41,048 nucleotides of DNA from positions 1 to 41,048 of the forward strand of contig CAZVEE010000028.1 in the NCBI GenBank assembly GCA_964625525.1, given 5' to 3'. The notes under the pieces were generated by a model. It was not told the DNA's origin. It ran no database searches and worked only from the letters and a program-made list of their open reading frames with translations. How positions within the stretch are numbered: position 1 is the stretch's first letter; every line of letters starts with the position of its first letter. The stretch comes from CAZVEE01 sp964625525. Lineage in GTDB: Bacteria; Pseudomonadota; Alphaproteobacteria; JAJFIK01. Positions 1 through 8,220 of the stretch are shown piece after piece. Both the position numbers and the translations under genes were made by a program.

Positions 1-899
1 TGAAAGACCGCCAGGATATGCCGTTGCCCCGCCCCAAGGGCGCCATTGCGGTGGAGCGCCTGGTTGGTGTCCCCCCGGGCGGCAAGAAGCCGGTGCTGAA
101 AGGTGTGAGCTTCCAAATTCAGCCCGGCGAAGCGATGGGCATTATCGGACCGAGCGCCGCCGGGAAATCGACCCTCGCGCGGATGTTGATCGGCGTGTGG
201 AAACCGGCGAGCGGCCATGTCCGCCTCGATGGTGCCGACATTGCCGGCTGGGACCACATTCAGCTTGGGCCCTATCTGGGCTATCTGCCCCAGGACGTGG
301 AGATGTTCGACGGCACCATTGCCGAGAACATCGCCCGGTTCCAGGAACCGGACCCGCAGGCGGTCATCGACGCGGCCCAGCTCGCCGGCGTGCATGACAT
401 GATCCTGCGGTTTGAGAACGGCTATGACACGCGTCTGGGCGATGGGGGGACGATGCTCTCGGGCGGCCAGCGCCAGCGTCTGGGCCTGGCGCGCGCGGTC
501 TATAACAATCCGTCCGTGATCGTGCTGGATGAGCCGAACTCCAACCTGGACGGAGAAGGGGAAGAGGCGTTGAAACGGGCGCTGATGGCGCTGAAGAAAC
601 GCGGCACCACGGTGATCATCGTGGCGCACCGGCCCTCCATCGTCTCCGTGCTCGATTCTCTGGTCGTGCTGCGCGACGGGCAGGTGGAAGAAGTGGGCCC
701 GGTGAAAGAGGTGCTGCCGAAAGTTACCCGCGCCAACCCCGCCAACGCGCCCAAGAAAGGCCCCGGCGATGGGACGCCGCAGCCCCAGGTGGTGGCCCAG
801 GCGGCCACCGGCGGCGGCGCGCAGAGCAACCCGCAACAGCCCGCTCAGCCCCGGCCCGCCACGCCGCCCAAAGCGGCCCCGGCCCAGAGCGCCGGTTGA
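1..899 (+). CDS. Type I secretion ABC transporter, ATPase domain (5' partial)
   Basis: C-terminal part of a PrtD-family type I secretion permease/ATPase. The reading frame is open to the left edge, so the membrane domain lies outside the window. The visible part is a complete nucleotide-binding domain: Walker A GPSAAGKST, the Q-loop region YLPQDVEMFDGTIAENI, the ABC signature LSGGQRQRLGLARA, Walker B VIVLDEPNSNLD and the switch histidine in IIVAHRP. Such proteins energise one-step export of RTX-type substrates through an inner-membrane ATPase, a periplasmic adaptor and TolC. The downstream HlyD-like gene at 1091 is the expected adaptor. The last 60 or so residues form a Pro/Ala/Gln-rich low-complexity tail beyond the usual domain end. 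No secreted substrate gene is visible here. The first ATG in the window (18) is internal, not the start. Confidence 0.93.
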   Translation, partial: KDRQDMPLPRPKGAIAVERLVGVPPGGKKPVLKGVSFQIQPGEAMGIIGPSAAGKSTLARMLIGVWKPASGHVRLDGADIAGWDHIQLGPYLGYLPQDVEMFDGTIAENIARFQEPDPQAVIDAAQLAGVHDMILRFENGYDTRLGDGGTMLSGGQRQRLGLARAVYNNPSVIVLDEPNSNLDGEGEEALKRALMALKKRGTTVIIVAHRPSIVSVLDSLVVLRDGQVEEVGPVKEVLPKVTRANPANAPKKGPGDGTPQPQVVAQAATGGGAQSNPQQPAQPRPATPPKAAPAQSAG

Positions 900-925
900 G
901 GTGGAGTGAGAGTGATAGGAGTGTT

Positions 926-971
926 GGCGAAATCGTGACGGGCCGCTGACACGATTGGCCCTGATTTCGCC
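926..971 (+). promoter_or_regulatory. Alternative hairpins in the T1SS spacer
   Basis: The 191-base spacer between the ATPase and adaptor genes holds two exact inverted repeats that share bases. One pairs 926-934 (GGCGAAATC) with 963-971 (GATTTCGCC) and can nest a second stem, 940-944 with 957-961 (GGGCC/GGCCC). The other pairs 931-937 (AATCGTG) with 950-956 (CACGATT). Because 931-934 belong to both, the structures exclude each other. No long T-run follows, so this is not a plain intrinsic terminator. A role in processing or in setting the ATPase:adaptor ratio is inference. Confidence 0.45.
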
Positions 972-1090
972 GCCAGACCTGCCTAGATAGGAAGGCGCCG
1001 CGACCATGCGGTGAGAGTGCGGTGCCCCCAGCACGGCCATAACTCAGGCGAGACCGCCGGGATTGGCCCTGAGACAACGAGGACCAGGCG

Positions 1091-2518
1091 ATGACGCAGA
1101 ACCAGACGCCGTCGATCATGGAGCGGATCTCCAATTTTTGGACTGGCCTGCTGGAGTCTATGGGGGGCAGTGATGCACCGGTGACCACGGCTCCGCCCGA
1201 TCCGTTCGGTGGCAAAGCGCCGGTCGTGCCCACCAATCCGCGTCCGGCCATCATGGCGGGTCTTTTGGTGCTGCTGATCACATTTGGTGGTTTCGGCACC
1301 TGGGCCGCAACGGCACAGCTTAACAGCGCGGTGATCGCGTCGGGTCAGATCAAAGTCTCCACGAGCAACAAAGCCGTGCAGCCGCTGGAAGGCGGATCAG
1401 TCGCGGAAATCATGGTCTCGAACGGTGACCAGGTTGAGGAAGGCGACGTGCTGGTGCGCCTCGATGCCACCACCGCGCAAGCTGACTTGTTGCGCGTGCA
1501 AGGCCAGCTGGACCAGACGGAAGCGACCGTGGCGCGCCTGATTGCCGAGCGGGACAGCCTGGAGGAGGTTGTCTTCACCGAAGAGCTGCTGGCGCGGGCG
1601 GAAGCCGATGACAGTGTCGCGGAAATCCTGCAAGGCCAGCGCACGCTGTTCACGGCCCGCCAAGCCACGATCACCGGCCAGCTCAGCCTGATCGAAGAGC
1701 GCATCAAGCAGCTCGACGAGGAAATTCGCGGTTTGGAAGTGCAGTCTCAGGCCCGCCGTGAGCAGATCGCCACGGTGAACGAGGAGCTGGAAGACAAGCG
1801 CGACCTGCGCGCCCGCGGCTGGGGCACCAAGACGGAAATCCTGCGCCTGGAGCGCGCCCGCAGCCAGTATCGCGGTGAGCTGGGCGATTTCGCCGCTCGC
1901 ATTTCCCAGGCCCGCGTGCAGATCGGCGAAGCGCGCCTAGAAATCATCCAGGCGGACAAGGCGTATAAGGAACAGGTCGTGTCGGAACTGCGCCAGCGTG
2001 AGACCGAACGCTTTGACCTGCGCCAGACCCTGGAAAAGAGCAAATTCCAGAAGCGCCACACGGAAGTGCGCGCCACGGACACCGGCGTGGTGACCAACAA
2101 AAGCGTGTCGGCCATCGGCCAGGTGGTGCGCGCGGGTGACATCATCATGGAGATCGTGCCCGAAGACGACACCCTGATCGTGGAAGCAAAAGTGCAGCCC
2201 TTCGACATCGACAATGTGCAGCAAGGGCTGCAAGCCGATGTGCAATTGTCAGCCTTTTCCCAGCGGGATACGCCGCGGGTGCATGGGGAAGTGACCTATG
2301 TGTCGGCGGACGTGAAAGTGGATGAGCGCACCGGCATGCCTTATTACACGGCGCGGATTTCCGTGCCGGCCGAGCAACTGGAAGGCCTGGGCGATGATCG
2401 GGCCCTGAAGCCGGGCATGCCGGCGGATGTGTTCATTCAGACCGGCAAGCGCACGCCGTTCAACTATCTCGTGCAGCCCATCCAGGACAGCATGAGCCGC
2501 GCTTGGCGCGAGACCTAA
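1091..2518 (+). CDS. HlyD-family type I secretion periplasmic adaptor
   Basis: Membrane fusion protein of 475 residues that should link the upstream ABC ATPase to a TolC-like channel. After a cytoplasmic N-terminus of about 55 residues there is one membrane segment (AIMAGLLVLLITFGGFGTWA). A lipoyl/barrel-sandwich half-motif follows (VIASGQIKVSTSNKAVQPLEGGSV), then a long coiled-coil hairpin rich in Glu, Gln and Arg (roughly residues 130-320). The second lipoyl half comes next (HTEVRATDTGVVTNKSVSAI), then a beta-barrel region ending near FIQTGKRTPFNYLVQPI. This order is that of HlyD/PrtE adaptors. It lies 191 bases after the ATPase gene on the same strand, so the two probably form one transport unit. 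The ATG at 1091 follows a purine-rich GAGGACC. An intrinsic terminator follows at 2549-2580. Confidence 0.93.
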   Translation: MTQNQTPSIMERISNFWTGLLESMGGSDAPVTTAPPDPFGGKAPVVPTNPRPAIMAGLLVLLITFGGFGTWAATAQLNSAVIASGQIKVSTSNKAVQPLEGGSVAEIMVSNGDQVEEGDVLVRLDATTAQADLLRVQGQLDQTEATVARLIAERDSLEEVVFTEELLARAEADDSVAEILQGQRTLFTARQATITGQLSLIEERIKQLDEEIRGLEVQSQARREQIATVNEELEDKRDLRARGWGTKTEILRLERARSQYRGELGDFAARISQARVQIGEARLEIIQADKAYKEQVVSELRQRETERFDLRQTLEKSKFQKRHTEVRATDTGVVTNKSVSAIGQVVRAGDIIMEIVPEDDTLIVEAKVQPFDIDNVQQGLQADVQLSAFSQRDTPRVHGEVTYVSADVKVDERTGMPYYTARISVPAEQLEGLGDDRALKPGMPADVFIQTGKRTPFNYLVQPIQDSMSRAWRET

Positions 2519-2548
2519 GCTCGCTTATGGTATCAGCCATGCCGAAGT

Positions 2549-2580
2549 GGCCGCGGCGCGTCCTGCGCTGCGGCCTTTTT
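2549..2580 (+). terminator. Intrinsic terminator after hlyD-like gene
   Basis: An 11-pair GC-rich stem (2549-2559 with 2565-2575, one G-U pair) has a 5-base loop and is followed directly by five T. It ends the type I secretion unit before the rhomboid gene. Confidence 0.82.
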
Positions 2581-2650
2581 GGTTCCTGCTCGTGCGGGGG
2601 CGCGCAGCAGGAGAGCCGATTGGAGCGGTTCGACAAAGGGGAGCGGGGGC

Positions 2651-3418
2651 ATGATTCCGTATTCGGACGATAATCCGACCCGCCGGTTTCCGGTGGTCAC
2701 GGTCACGCTGATGGTGCTGTGCATTGGGGTCTTTATCTATCAGATCCTCATGCCAGCCGAGGCGTTCAACGTCTTCGTCTTCCAGTACGGGCTGATCTCC
2801 TACAATTTGTGTACGAGCGATCTAGGCGTGGTGATCGGCGGCACGGGGCTGCTGGATACAAGCGCCTGCGTGGCGCCCAATCCGATTGGAGAATTGGTGC
2901 CCACCGCGGCTGATTTGCGCCAGCCCATTTCCGCCGAACTGACCATCCTGAGTTCCATGTTCATGCATGGCGGCTGGGGACACATCATCGGCAATATGAT
3001 TTTCCTGTGGGTCTTCGGCGACAATATCGAAGACGATATGGGGCGCATCCCGTTCCTGGTTTTCTATCTGATCTGTGGCTTTGCGGCGGCGCTGACCCAG
3101 TTCGCGCTGGAGCCGTCCGCCTCCATCCCCATGATCGGGGCAAGCGGCGCCATTTCGGGCGTGCTCGGCGCCTATCTGCTCATGTATCCCCTGGCGCGGG
3201 TGAACACGATTGTGATCCTGGTGGTGATTGCCTTCCGAATCACGATTCCGGCGCTTTTGCTGCTGGGCTTCTGGTTCGCGGGGCAATTGTTGCAGGGCTA
3301 TGCGGCCGATCCCAATGCGCCAGGCGTGGCCTTTGGGGCCCATATCGGTGGCTTCGTGGCCGGGATGGTGCTGCACCGGCTGTTCGGCTCGCCGAAGCCT
3401 GGATGGGGGCGCCCTTAA
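2651..3418 (+). CDS. Rhomboid family intramembrane serine protease
   Basis: A polytopic membrane protease of 255 residues. The rhomboid signatures are in order: HGGWGH (His106-His111) with the following N in HIIGNM, the nucleophile Ser165 in MIGASGAISG, and the catalytic His231 in FGAHIGGFVAG on a later helix. Rhomboids cleave substrates inside or next to the membrane. An insertion of about 50 residues between TM1 and the HGGWGH helix (residues 45-95, with two Cys) forms the first loop, as in many bacterial rhomboids of this type. The ATG at 2651 was chosen because GGGGAGCGGGGGC lies just before it and MIPYSDDNPTRRFP is a common start for the family; an in-frame extension to 2579 lies inside the preceding terminator region. 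The substrate is unknown. Confidence 0.93.
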   Translation: MIPYSDDNPTRRFPVVTVTLMVLCIGVFIYQILMPAEAFNVFVFQYGLISYNLCTSDLGVVIGGTGLLDTSACVAPNPIGELVPTAADLRQPISAELTILSSMFMHGGWGHIIGNMIFLWVFGDNIEDDMGRIPFLVFYLICGFAAALTQFALEPSASIPMIGASGAISGVLGAYLLMYPLARVNTIVILVVIAFRITIPALLLLGFWFAGQLLQGYAADPNAPGVAFGAHIGGFVAGMVLHRLFGSPKPGWGRP

Positions 3419-3523
3419 AGGGGCTGAACACACCCCATAGTGTGTAGGCTTGTGATTGAGATGACCTCAAACTTCCGGCACAGTAGCCGCGCTCACCCCT
3501 TTTGCGCCCCGGGCCATCTGACC

Positions 3524-3587
3524 CCATGATGGTGTGACCCGGTGATGGTGAGCCTCGGTGGTGGCGAGACTCGGTGATGGAGAGACT
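3524..3587 (+). repeat. Four imperfect 16-bp tandem repeats
   Basis: Four consecutive 16-base units lie at 3524, 3540, 3556 and 3572, with a consensus close to CGGTGATGGTGAGACT. The last two units differ at two positions. They stop about 40 bases before the start codon of the next gene. Nothing in the repeat looks like coding sequence under selection. Repeat-number variation between strains would be expected. Confidence 0.7.
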
Positions 3588-3629
3588 CGGGCCGAGCGGC
3601 GCAAGGGAGGACCGGAGGGAGGGAGCATA

Positions 3630-4181
3630 ATGGCCGAGCCTGACGATCAGCATCTCGATCACCTGGATGACGACCCGATGGAAGACCATCCCAAGGTCTG
3701 GATCCGCCCGCCGATCCTGTTCCTGCTGGTCTTCCTGATCGGAGCGATCCTGGAACTGTATCTGGAGAGCACCCTGGGGGCCGGCGGTGGCTGGGACGAT
3801 TTCGGCTATTGGATCCTGGCGGGCGTGCTCGGTGGCTTGGGGTGGATTTTGGCCTTTCTCGGTGTCTTGCTGATGGCGGGGGGGATTTTGCAGTTCATCA
3901 CCGCCGGCACCAATGTGCCGACCAATCAGCCGGCCATCGATATTGTGGATACGGGTCTTTACTCCATGACCCGCAACCCGATTTACATCGGCATGATCAC
4001 CCTGACCTTGGGGCTCTCCTTCGCATTCAATGCGCCGGCGCTGCTGGTGACGCTGGGCATCGCCATCCCCGTGCTGCGCTATGGGGTGATTGCCAAGGAA
4101 GAAGAGTATTTGAGCGATAAGTTTGGCGCGGAATATGACGACTACCGTGAGCGGGTGGGGCGCTGGTTCTGGAGTTTCTGA
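3630..4181 (+). CDS. Isoprenylcysteine carboxyl methyltransferase-like membrane protein
   Basis: A membrane protein of 183 residues of the ICMT/PEMT-like family. An acidic N-terminus (MAEPDDQHLDHLDDDPMEDH) is followed by about four hydrophobic segments. The conserved C-terminal block carries TGLYSMTRNPIYIGM, then KEEEYLSDKFGAEYDDYRERVGRWF, the typical SAM-binding RNPxY and EExxL...FG..Y..Y patterns of this family. Bacterial members are thought to methylate small membrane-associated substrates, but the substrate here cannot be told. The ATG at 3630 is preceded by GGAGGGAGGGAGC; a longer frame from 3558 would read through the tandem repeats and is unlikely. A bidirectional terminator follows. 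Confidence 0.85.
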   Translation: MAEPDDQHLDHLDDDPMEDHPKVWIRPPILFLLVFLIGAILELYLESTLGAGGGWDDFGYWILAGVLGGLGWILAFLGVLLMAGGILQFITAGTNVPTNQPAIDIVDTGLYSMTRNPIYIGMITLTLGLSFAFNAPALLVTLGIAIPVLRYGVIAKEEEYLSDKFGAEYDDYRERVGRWFWSF

Positions 4182-4205
4182 GCGCCGCTCCGCAGGAGCG
4201 CGACG

Positions 4206-4241
4206 AAAAAAGGGCAGGTCCGGTGGGACCTGCCCTTTTTT
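4206..4241. terminator. Bidirectional intrinsic terminator
   Basis: A ten-pair stem (4212-4221 with 4226-4235, loop GGTG) is flanked by six A on the left and six T on the right. It can therefore terminate both the plus-strand methyltransferase gene and the minus-strand oxidoreductase gene that converge here. Confidence 0.92.
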
Positions 4242-4266
4242 GTGAGGATCTGAGGGGAAGCGGGGA

Positions 4267-7200
4267 TTACTCCGCCGCCTGGCGCGGGGCTTCGGCTGCG
4301 TCGAACTGAGCGAGCAGCTCCTGTTCCTTGGCTTTGGCCTTTTCGAAATTGGCTTCTTTCACATGGCCGAACCCGCGAATGTCGTCCGGGATGCTCAACA
4401 GCGCGGTCGCCAGGTCGAGCTTGTCGGCGGTGAGGCCGGCGAGCACGTGGTTGACCGTGGCCTCATAGTCGGTGATGAGGCGGCGTTCCATCTGGCGCTC
4501 TTCGGTATAGCCGAAAATGTCCCAACGGGTGCCGCGCAGACCTTTGAGCGAGGCGAGGAGCTTGAGCACCGGGCGCATCCAGCGGCCAGAGAAACGGTTT
4601 TTGCGCAAATGGCCCGTGACCGGATCACGTTGAGAGAAAATCGGTGGCGCCATATTGTAGTCCACCTGATAGTCGCCGGTGAACTGCGCGGCAATGCGCT
4701 TGTCGAAACTGCCATCCGTATGCAGACGGGCCACTTCATACTCGTCTTTATAGGCGAGCAGTTTGAAGTAGAAGCGGGCGGCGGCCAGGGTGAGCGCCTC
4801 GGACCCCGGGGCGACACTGGTTTCCGCTTCGCGGACGCGTTCCACCAGCGCCCGGTAGCGCCGGGCATAGGCTGTATCCTGATAGCCGGTCAAGTGCTCG
4901 GCCCGCCGGTCGATCACCTCAGCCAAGGTGCGGGCGATGGTCTGGCGCAGCGGATCGGCTGCGCCGACCGTTTCCACCACCGCTTCGGGATTGTGAGCGT
5001 AAACGCGGCCCCACTGGAAGGTGCGTCGGTTCATGTCGATGGCGACACCGTTCAGCTCGATCGCCCGGTCGATGGCTTCCGCCGACAGGGGGATCAGGCC
5101 GCGCTGATAGGCATAGCCCAGCATGAACAAGTTGGTGGCAATGGCGTCGCCGAACAGGCGCTGGGCAATATCCGTGGCCGTCACAAATTCGGTACGACCT
5201 TCGCCCCCGGTGCGCCGAATTGCAGATTTGATTTGCAGGGTCGGGAAATCAACCGTGGTGTCGAGCGTGAAGGCGGCGGTGGGCGCCTCATGGGTGTTCA
5301 CCACGATCCGTGTGCGCTCTGGACCGACGCGCGAGAGCGCATCGGCGGAACCCGCGACCACCATGTCGCAACCGAGCAGCAGATCGGCCTGAGCCTCGGC
5401 GATGCGCACGGCCGTCAGATCGTCCGGGGTCGGTGCGATGCGCACATGGCTCATGACGGCGCCGTTTTTCTGGGCCAGCCCCGTGAAGTCCAGCACCGTG
5501 GTGCCTTTGCTTTCCAGATGCGCGGCCATGCTGATCAGGGCACCAATGGTGATGACGCCCGTGCCGCCCACGCCGGTGACCAGAATGTTGTAGCCATCGC
5601 CGGACAGGGTGGGAAGCTCCGGATCCGGCACCTGGCCGAAGAGATCCGCTTCCCGGGCCTTGATGGCGTCTTTTTCCGGGCGACGCAGGCTGCCGCCTTT
5701 GACGGTGACGAAGCTCGGGCAAAACCCTTTGACGCAAGAGGTGTCCTTATTGCAAGAGGACTGATTGATGCGCCGTTTGCGGCCCAGTTCGGTCTCTAGC
5801 GGTTCCACCGAGACGCAGTTCGATTTGGCCGAGCAATCGCCGCAGCCCTCGCAGACAAGGTCGTTGATCACGATGCGGACATCTGGGTCGTCCATGGTGC
5901 CGCGCTTGCGCCGGCGGCGTTTTTCGGACGCACAGGTCTGATCATAGACCAGCACCGACACACCTTTGACCTGGCGCAGATCCCGCTGCACGCTTTCCAG
6001 ATCGTCGCGATGGTGGAATGACAGGCCATGGGCCGGGTTCGGCGCCATGCCGTAATGCTCCGCCCCGTCCTCGTCCACATGCTCGCCGACAACGGCGATG
6101 CGACGCACGCCTTCGGCTTGCATCTGGCGGATGATCGCGGGCACGGTGAGCTGGCCGGCGATGGGCTGGCCGCCGGTCATGGCAACCGCATCATTGTAAA
6201 GGATCTTGTAGGTGATGTTCACGCCCGCGTGAATGGCGGCGCGGATCGCCAAAGATCCGGAGTGCTCATAGGTGCCGTCACCGAGATTCTGGAACACGTG
6301 CTCGCGCTCCGTGAAGGGCGCCATGCCGATCCAGTTAGCGCCTTCCCCACCCATATGGGTGTAGAGCTGAGTATTGCGATCCATGCTGAGCGCCATGATG
6401 TGGCAGCCGATGCCGCCCATGGCCTTGGAGCCCTCGGGCACCACAGTGGAGGTGTTGTGCGGGCAGCCGGAGCAATAAAAGGGGACGCGCCCGATCGGGG
6501 CGGGGTCCACCTTTTCGTTCTGCCCCCGGCGCAACTCGGCGAGGCGGGCATCGAGATCAATGCCTTCCGGCGCATACTCGCTCAACATATGGACGGCAGG
6601 AGCACCGATGATATCGGGCGACAGCTCGCCATGTTGAGGCAGAAGGGGCGCCCCTTTTTCGTCCACCTTACCGATGACCACGGGGCGTTCGGCGGCCGGA
6701 AGGTGGTAGAGGATGTTACGGATCTGATCTTCGACGATGGCCGCTTTTTCTTCCACCACCAGAATGCGGTCGAGACCCTTGGCAAAGCGCTTGATGCCTT
6801 CAGGTTCAAGCGGCCAGCTGACACCGACTTTGTAAATGCGCAGGCCGAGGCGCTCCGCCGTCTGCTCATCGATGCGGAAATCCTGCAGGAACTGCATGAC
6901 ATCCATGGTGGCCTTACCGGTGGTGACGATCCCGATACGGGCCGAGGGCGGATTGTAGATATACGTGTCAAAGGAGTTGGCGCGGGTCCAGGCGCGGATG
7001 GCATCGATGCGCAGGAGTGCGGTCTTTTCAATCTCGCGGCGCTCTTCGGGCCATTTCAGAGTCGGGTCGAAATTGAGCCCGCGCGGCGGCATCTCAAAAT
7101 CATCCGGCGTCACAAACCGATAGTTCATGGGGCTGACATCGATCGAGGCCGCGCTTTCCACGGTTTCGGCGATGGACTTGAAACCGATATAGGCGCCCGC

Positions 7201-7809
7201 GTAGCGCGACAGATGGAAGCCGGCAATGCCGTAGTCCACCAGCTCTTTCACACTCGCCGGATTGAAGATGGGCATGCCAAAGCCAATCAGCATGGGTTCG
7301 GACTGGTGCGGGATGGTGGAGGACTGGGCGTTATGGTCATCGCCCATGACGATCAGCACACCACCGTTCTTCGCCGCGCCATAGGCGGCCGCGTGGTGGA
7401 AAACATCGCCGCAGCGGTCGACGCCCGGGCCCTTGCCGTACCACATGGCAAAGACCCCATCGACCGTGGCGCCTTCGAAGGTGTCGAGTTGCTGGGTGCC
7501 CCAGACGGCCGTGGCGCCAAGGTCTTCATTCAGGCCGGGCTTGAAGATGATCTTGTGATCGTCGAGCACCTTGCGGCTGCGCGTCAACTCCAGGTCGAAG
7601 CCGCCCAGCGGCGAGCCACGATAACCGGAAATGAAGCCGGCCGTATTCAGGCCCATGGCCTGGTCCAGCCGTTTCTGCACCATGGGGATGCGGGTCAACG
7701 CCTGAATACCGGTCAAGTATACCCGGCCGTCTTCGCGCCGGTAGCGGTCTTCCAACCGATAGTCCAGATCGATGGGGGCGGCGGCGGCTTTCGCGGACTG
7801 TGTGCTCAC
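4267..7809 (-). CDS. Indolepyruvate ferredoxin oxidoreductase, fused subunits
   Basis: A 1180-residue single-chain 2-oxoacid:ferredoxin oxidoreductase that oxidatively decarboxylates aryl-pyruvates (indolepyruvate, phenylpyruvate) to acyl-CoA, passing electrons to ferredoxin. The N-terminal half resembles IorA: a pyrimidine-binding region (TGIQALTRIPMVQKRLD, GYRGSPLGGFD), an FeS-type CSGCPHN near residue 445 and a TPP site with GDGTYEHSG and NDAVAMTGGQ near 510-560. A cysteine cluster near 650-690 (CEGCGDCSAKSNC, then SSCNKDTSCVKGFC) is ferredoxin-like. The gamma domain starts near 740 with NILVTGVGGTGVITIG. The length fits the fused form common in Proteobacteria. Translation starts at GTG 7809 after AGGGATTGGAGAC. 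The gene stands alone, with a 411-base control region upstream. Exact substrate preference is not visible. Confidence 0.93.
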   Translation of the reverse strand: MSTQSAKAAAAPIDLDYRLEDRYRREDGRVYLTGIQALTRIPMVQKRLDQAMGLNTAGFISGYRGSPLGGFDLELTRSRKVLDDHKIIFKPGLNEDLGATAVWGTQQLDTFEGATVDGVFAMWYGKGPGVDRCGDVFHHAAAYGAAKNGGVLIVMGDDHNAQSSTIPHQSEPMLIGFGMPIFNPASVKELVDYGIAGFHLSRYAGAYIGFKSIAETVESAASIDVSPMNYRFVTPDDFEMPPRGLNFDPTLKWPEERREIEKTALLRIDAIRAWTRANSFDTYIYNPPSARIGIVTTGKATMDVMQFLQDFRIDEQTAERLGLRIYKVGVSWPLEPEGIKRFAKGLDRILVVEEKAAIVEDQIRNILYHLPAAERPVVIGKVDEKGAPLLPQHGELSPDIIGAPAVHMLSEYAPEGIDLDARLAELRRGQNEKVDPAPIGRVPFYCSGCPHNTSTVVPEGSKAMGGIGCHIMALSMDRNTQLYTHMGGEGANWIGMAPFTEREHVFQNLGDGTYEHSGSLAIRAAIHAGVNITYKILYNDAVAMTGGQPIAGQLTVPAIIRQMQAEGVRRIAVVGEHVDEDGAEHYGMAPNPAHGLSFHHRDDLESVQRDLRQVKGVSVLVYDQTCASEKRRRRKRGTMDDPDVRIVINDLVCEGCGDCSAKSNCVSVEPLETELGRKRRINQSSCNKDTSCVKGFCPSFVTVKGGSLRRPEKDAIKAREADLFGQVPDPELPTLSGDGYNILVTGVGGTGVITIGALISMAAHLESKGTTVLDFTGLAQKNGAVMSHVRIAPTPDDLTAVRIAEAQADLLLGCDMVVAGSADALSRVGPERTRIVVNTHEAPTAAFTLDTTVDFPTLQIKSAIRRTGGEGRTEFVTATDIAQRLFGDAIATNLFMLGYAYQRGLIPLSAEAIDRAIELNGVAIDMNRRTFQWGRVYAHNPEAVVETVGAADPLRQTIARTLAEVIDRRAEHLTGYQDTAYARRYRALVERVREAETSVAPGSEALTLAAARFYFKLLAYKDEYEVARLHTDGSFDKRIAAQFTGDYQVDYNMAPPIFSQRDPVTGHLRKNRFSGRWMRPVLKLLASLKGLRGTRWDIFGYTEERQMERRLITDYEATVNHVLAGLTADKLDLATALLSIPDDIRGFGHVKEANFEKAKAKEQELLAQFDAAEAPRQAAE

Positions 7810-8220
7810 GTCTCCAATCCCTCATTGTGGTTGGCTCCGACACATCGGAGCGTCAATTGCGGCGAGTATGCCCGAGAACCATCGAAATAAGATTGCGATT
7901 TGCAGGCTGCAATCAGTGCCGTGAAAGTGTTACAGCCGGTTGCCAGCGCAATTTCCAGTACTGCGCCCAGACCAAGGATCAAGACGTAGTCGATTCGAAC
8001 GACTAGGGCGGCGCTTTACGGTGTCAAGACTTGATCTCTTTTGCCGCAGTGCCAGAAGCGCGAGCACGACGTGACGCGAGTTTTTGCATTGCAGCACGAT
8101 CACCGCTGCATTCTTGGGCACAAGCCGCGTGCATCGGCGCCGCACGCCCGCAGGTGACAGCCCGCTTCCTTTCGCGCACTCTCTGAGCGCACGGTTAGAG
8201 GGGGAAGAGGATCAAAGACC
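7810..8220. promoter_or_regulatory. Divergent intergenic region ior/phoD-like
   Basis: No credible gene in 411 bases; the region must hold the divergent promoters. Visible dyads: GATTGC at 7891-7896 with GCAATC at 7909-7914, around TGCAGGCTGCA (7901-7911); TAGTCG at 7987-7992 with CGACTA at 8000-8005, around TTCGAA; and TCAAGACTTGA at 8024-8034. Any of these may be operators, but none matches a consensus that can be named with confidence. A GGGGGAAGAGGA stretch serves as ribosome-binding site for the 8221 gene. Confidence 0.4.

Noticed and set aside
4363..7890. Long plus-strand frames of 478 and 620 codons opposite the oxidoreductase gene
   Set aside because: Their translations are rich in His, Gly and Arg with no recognisable domain, and they mirror the codon pattern of the clearly identified minus-strand gene; a GC-rich antisense shadow.
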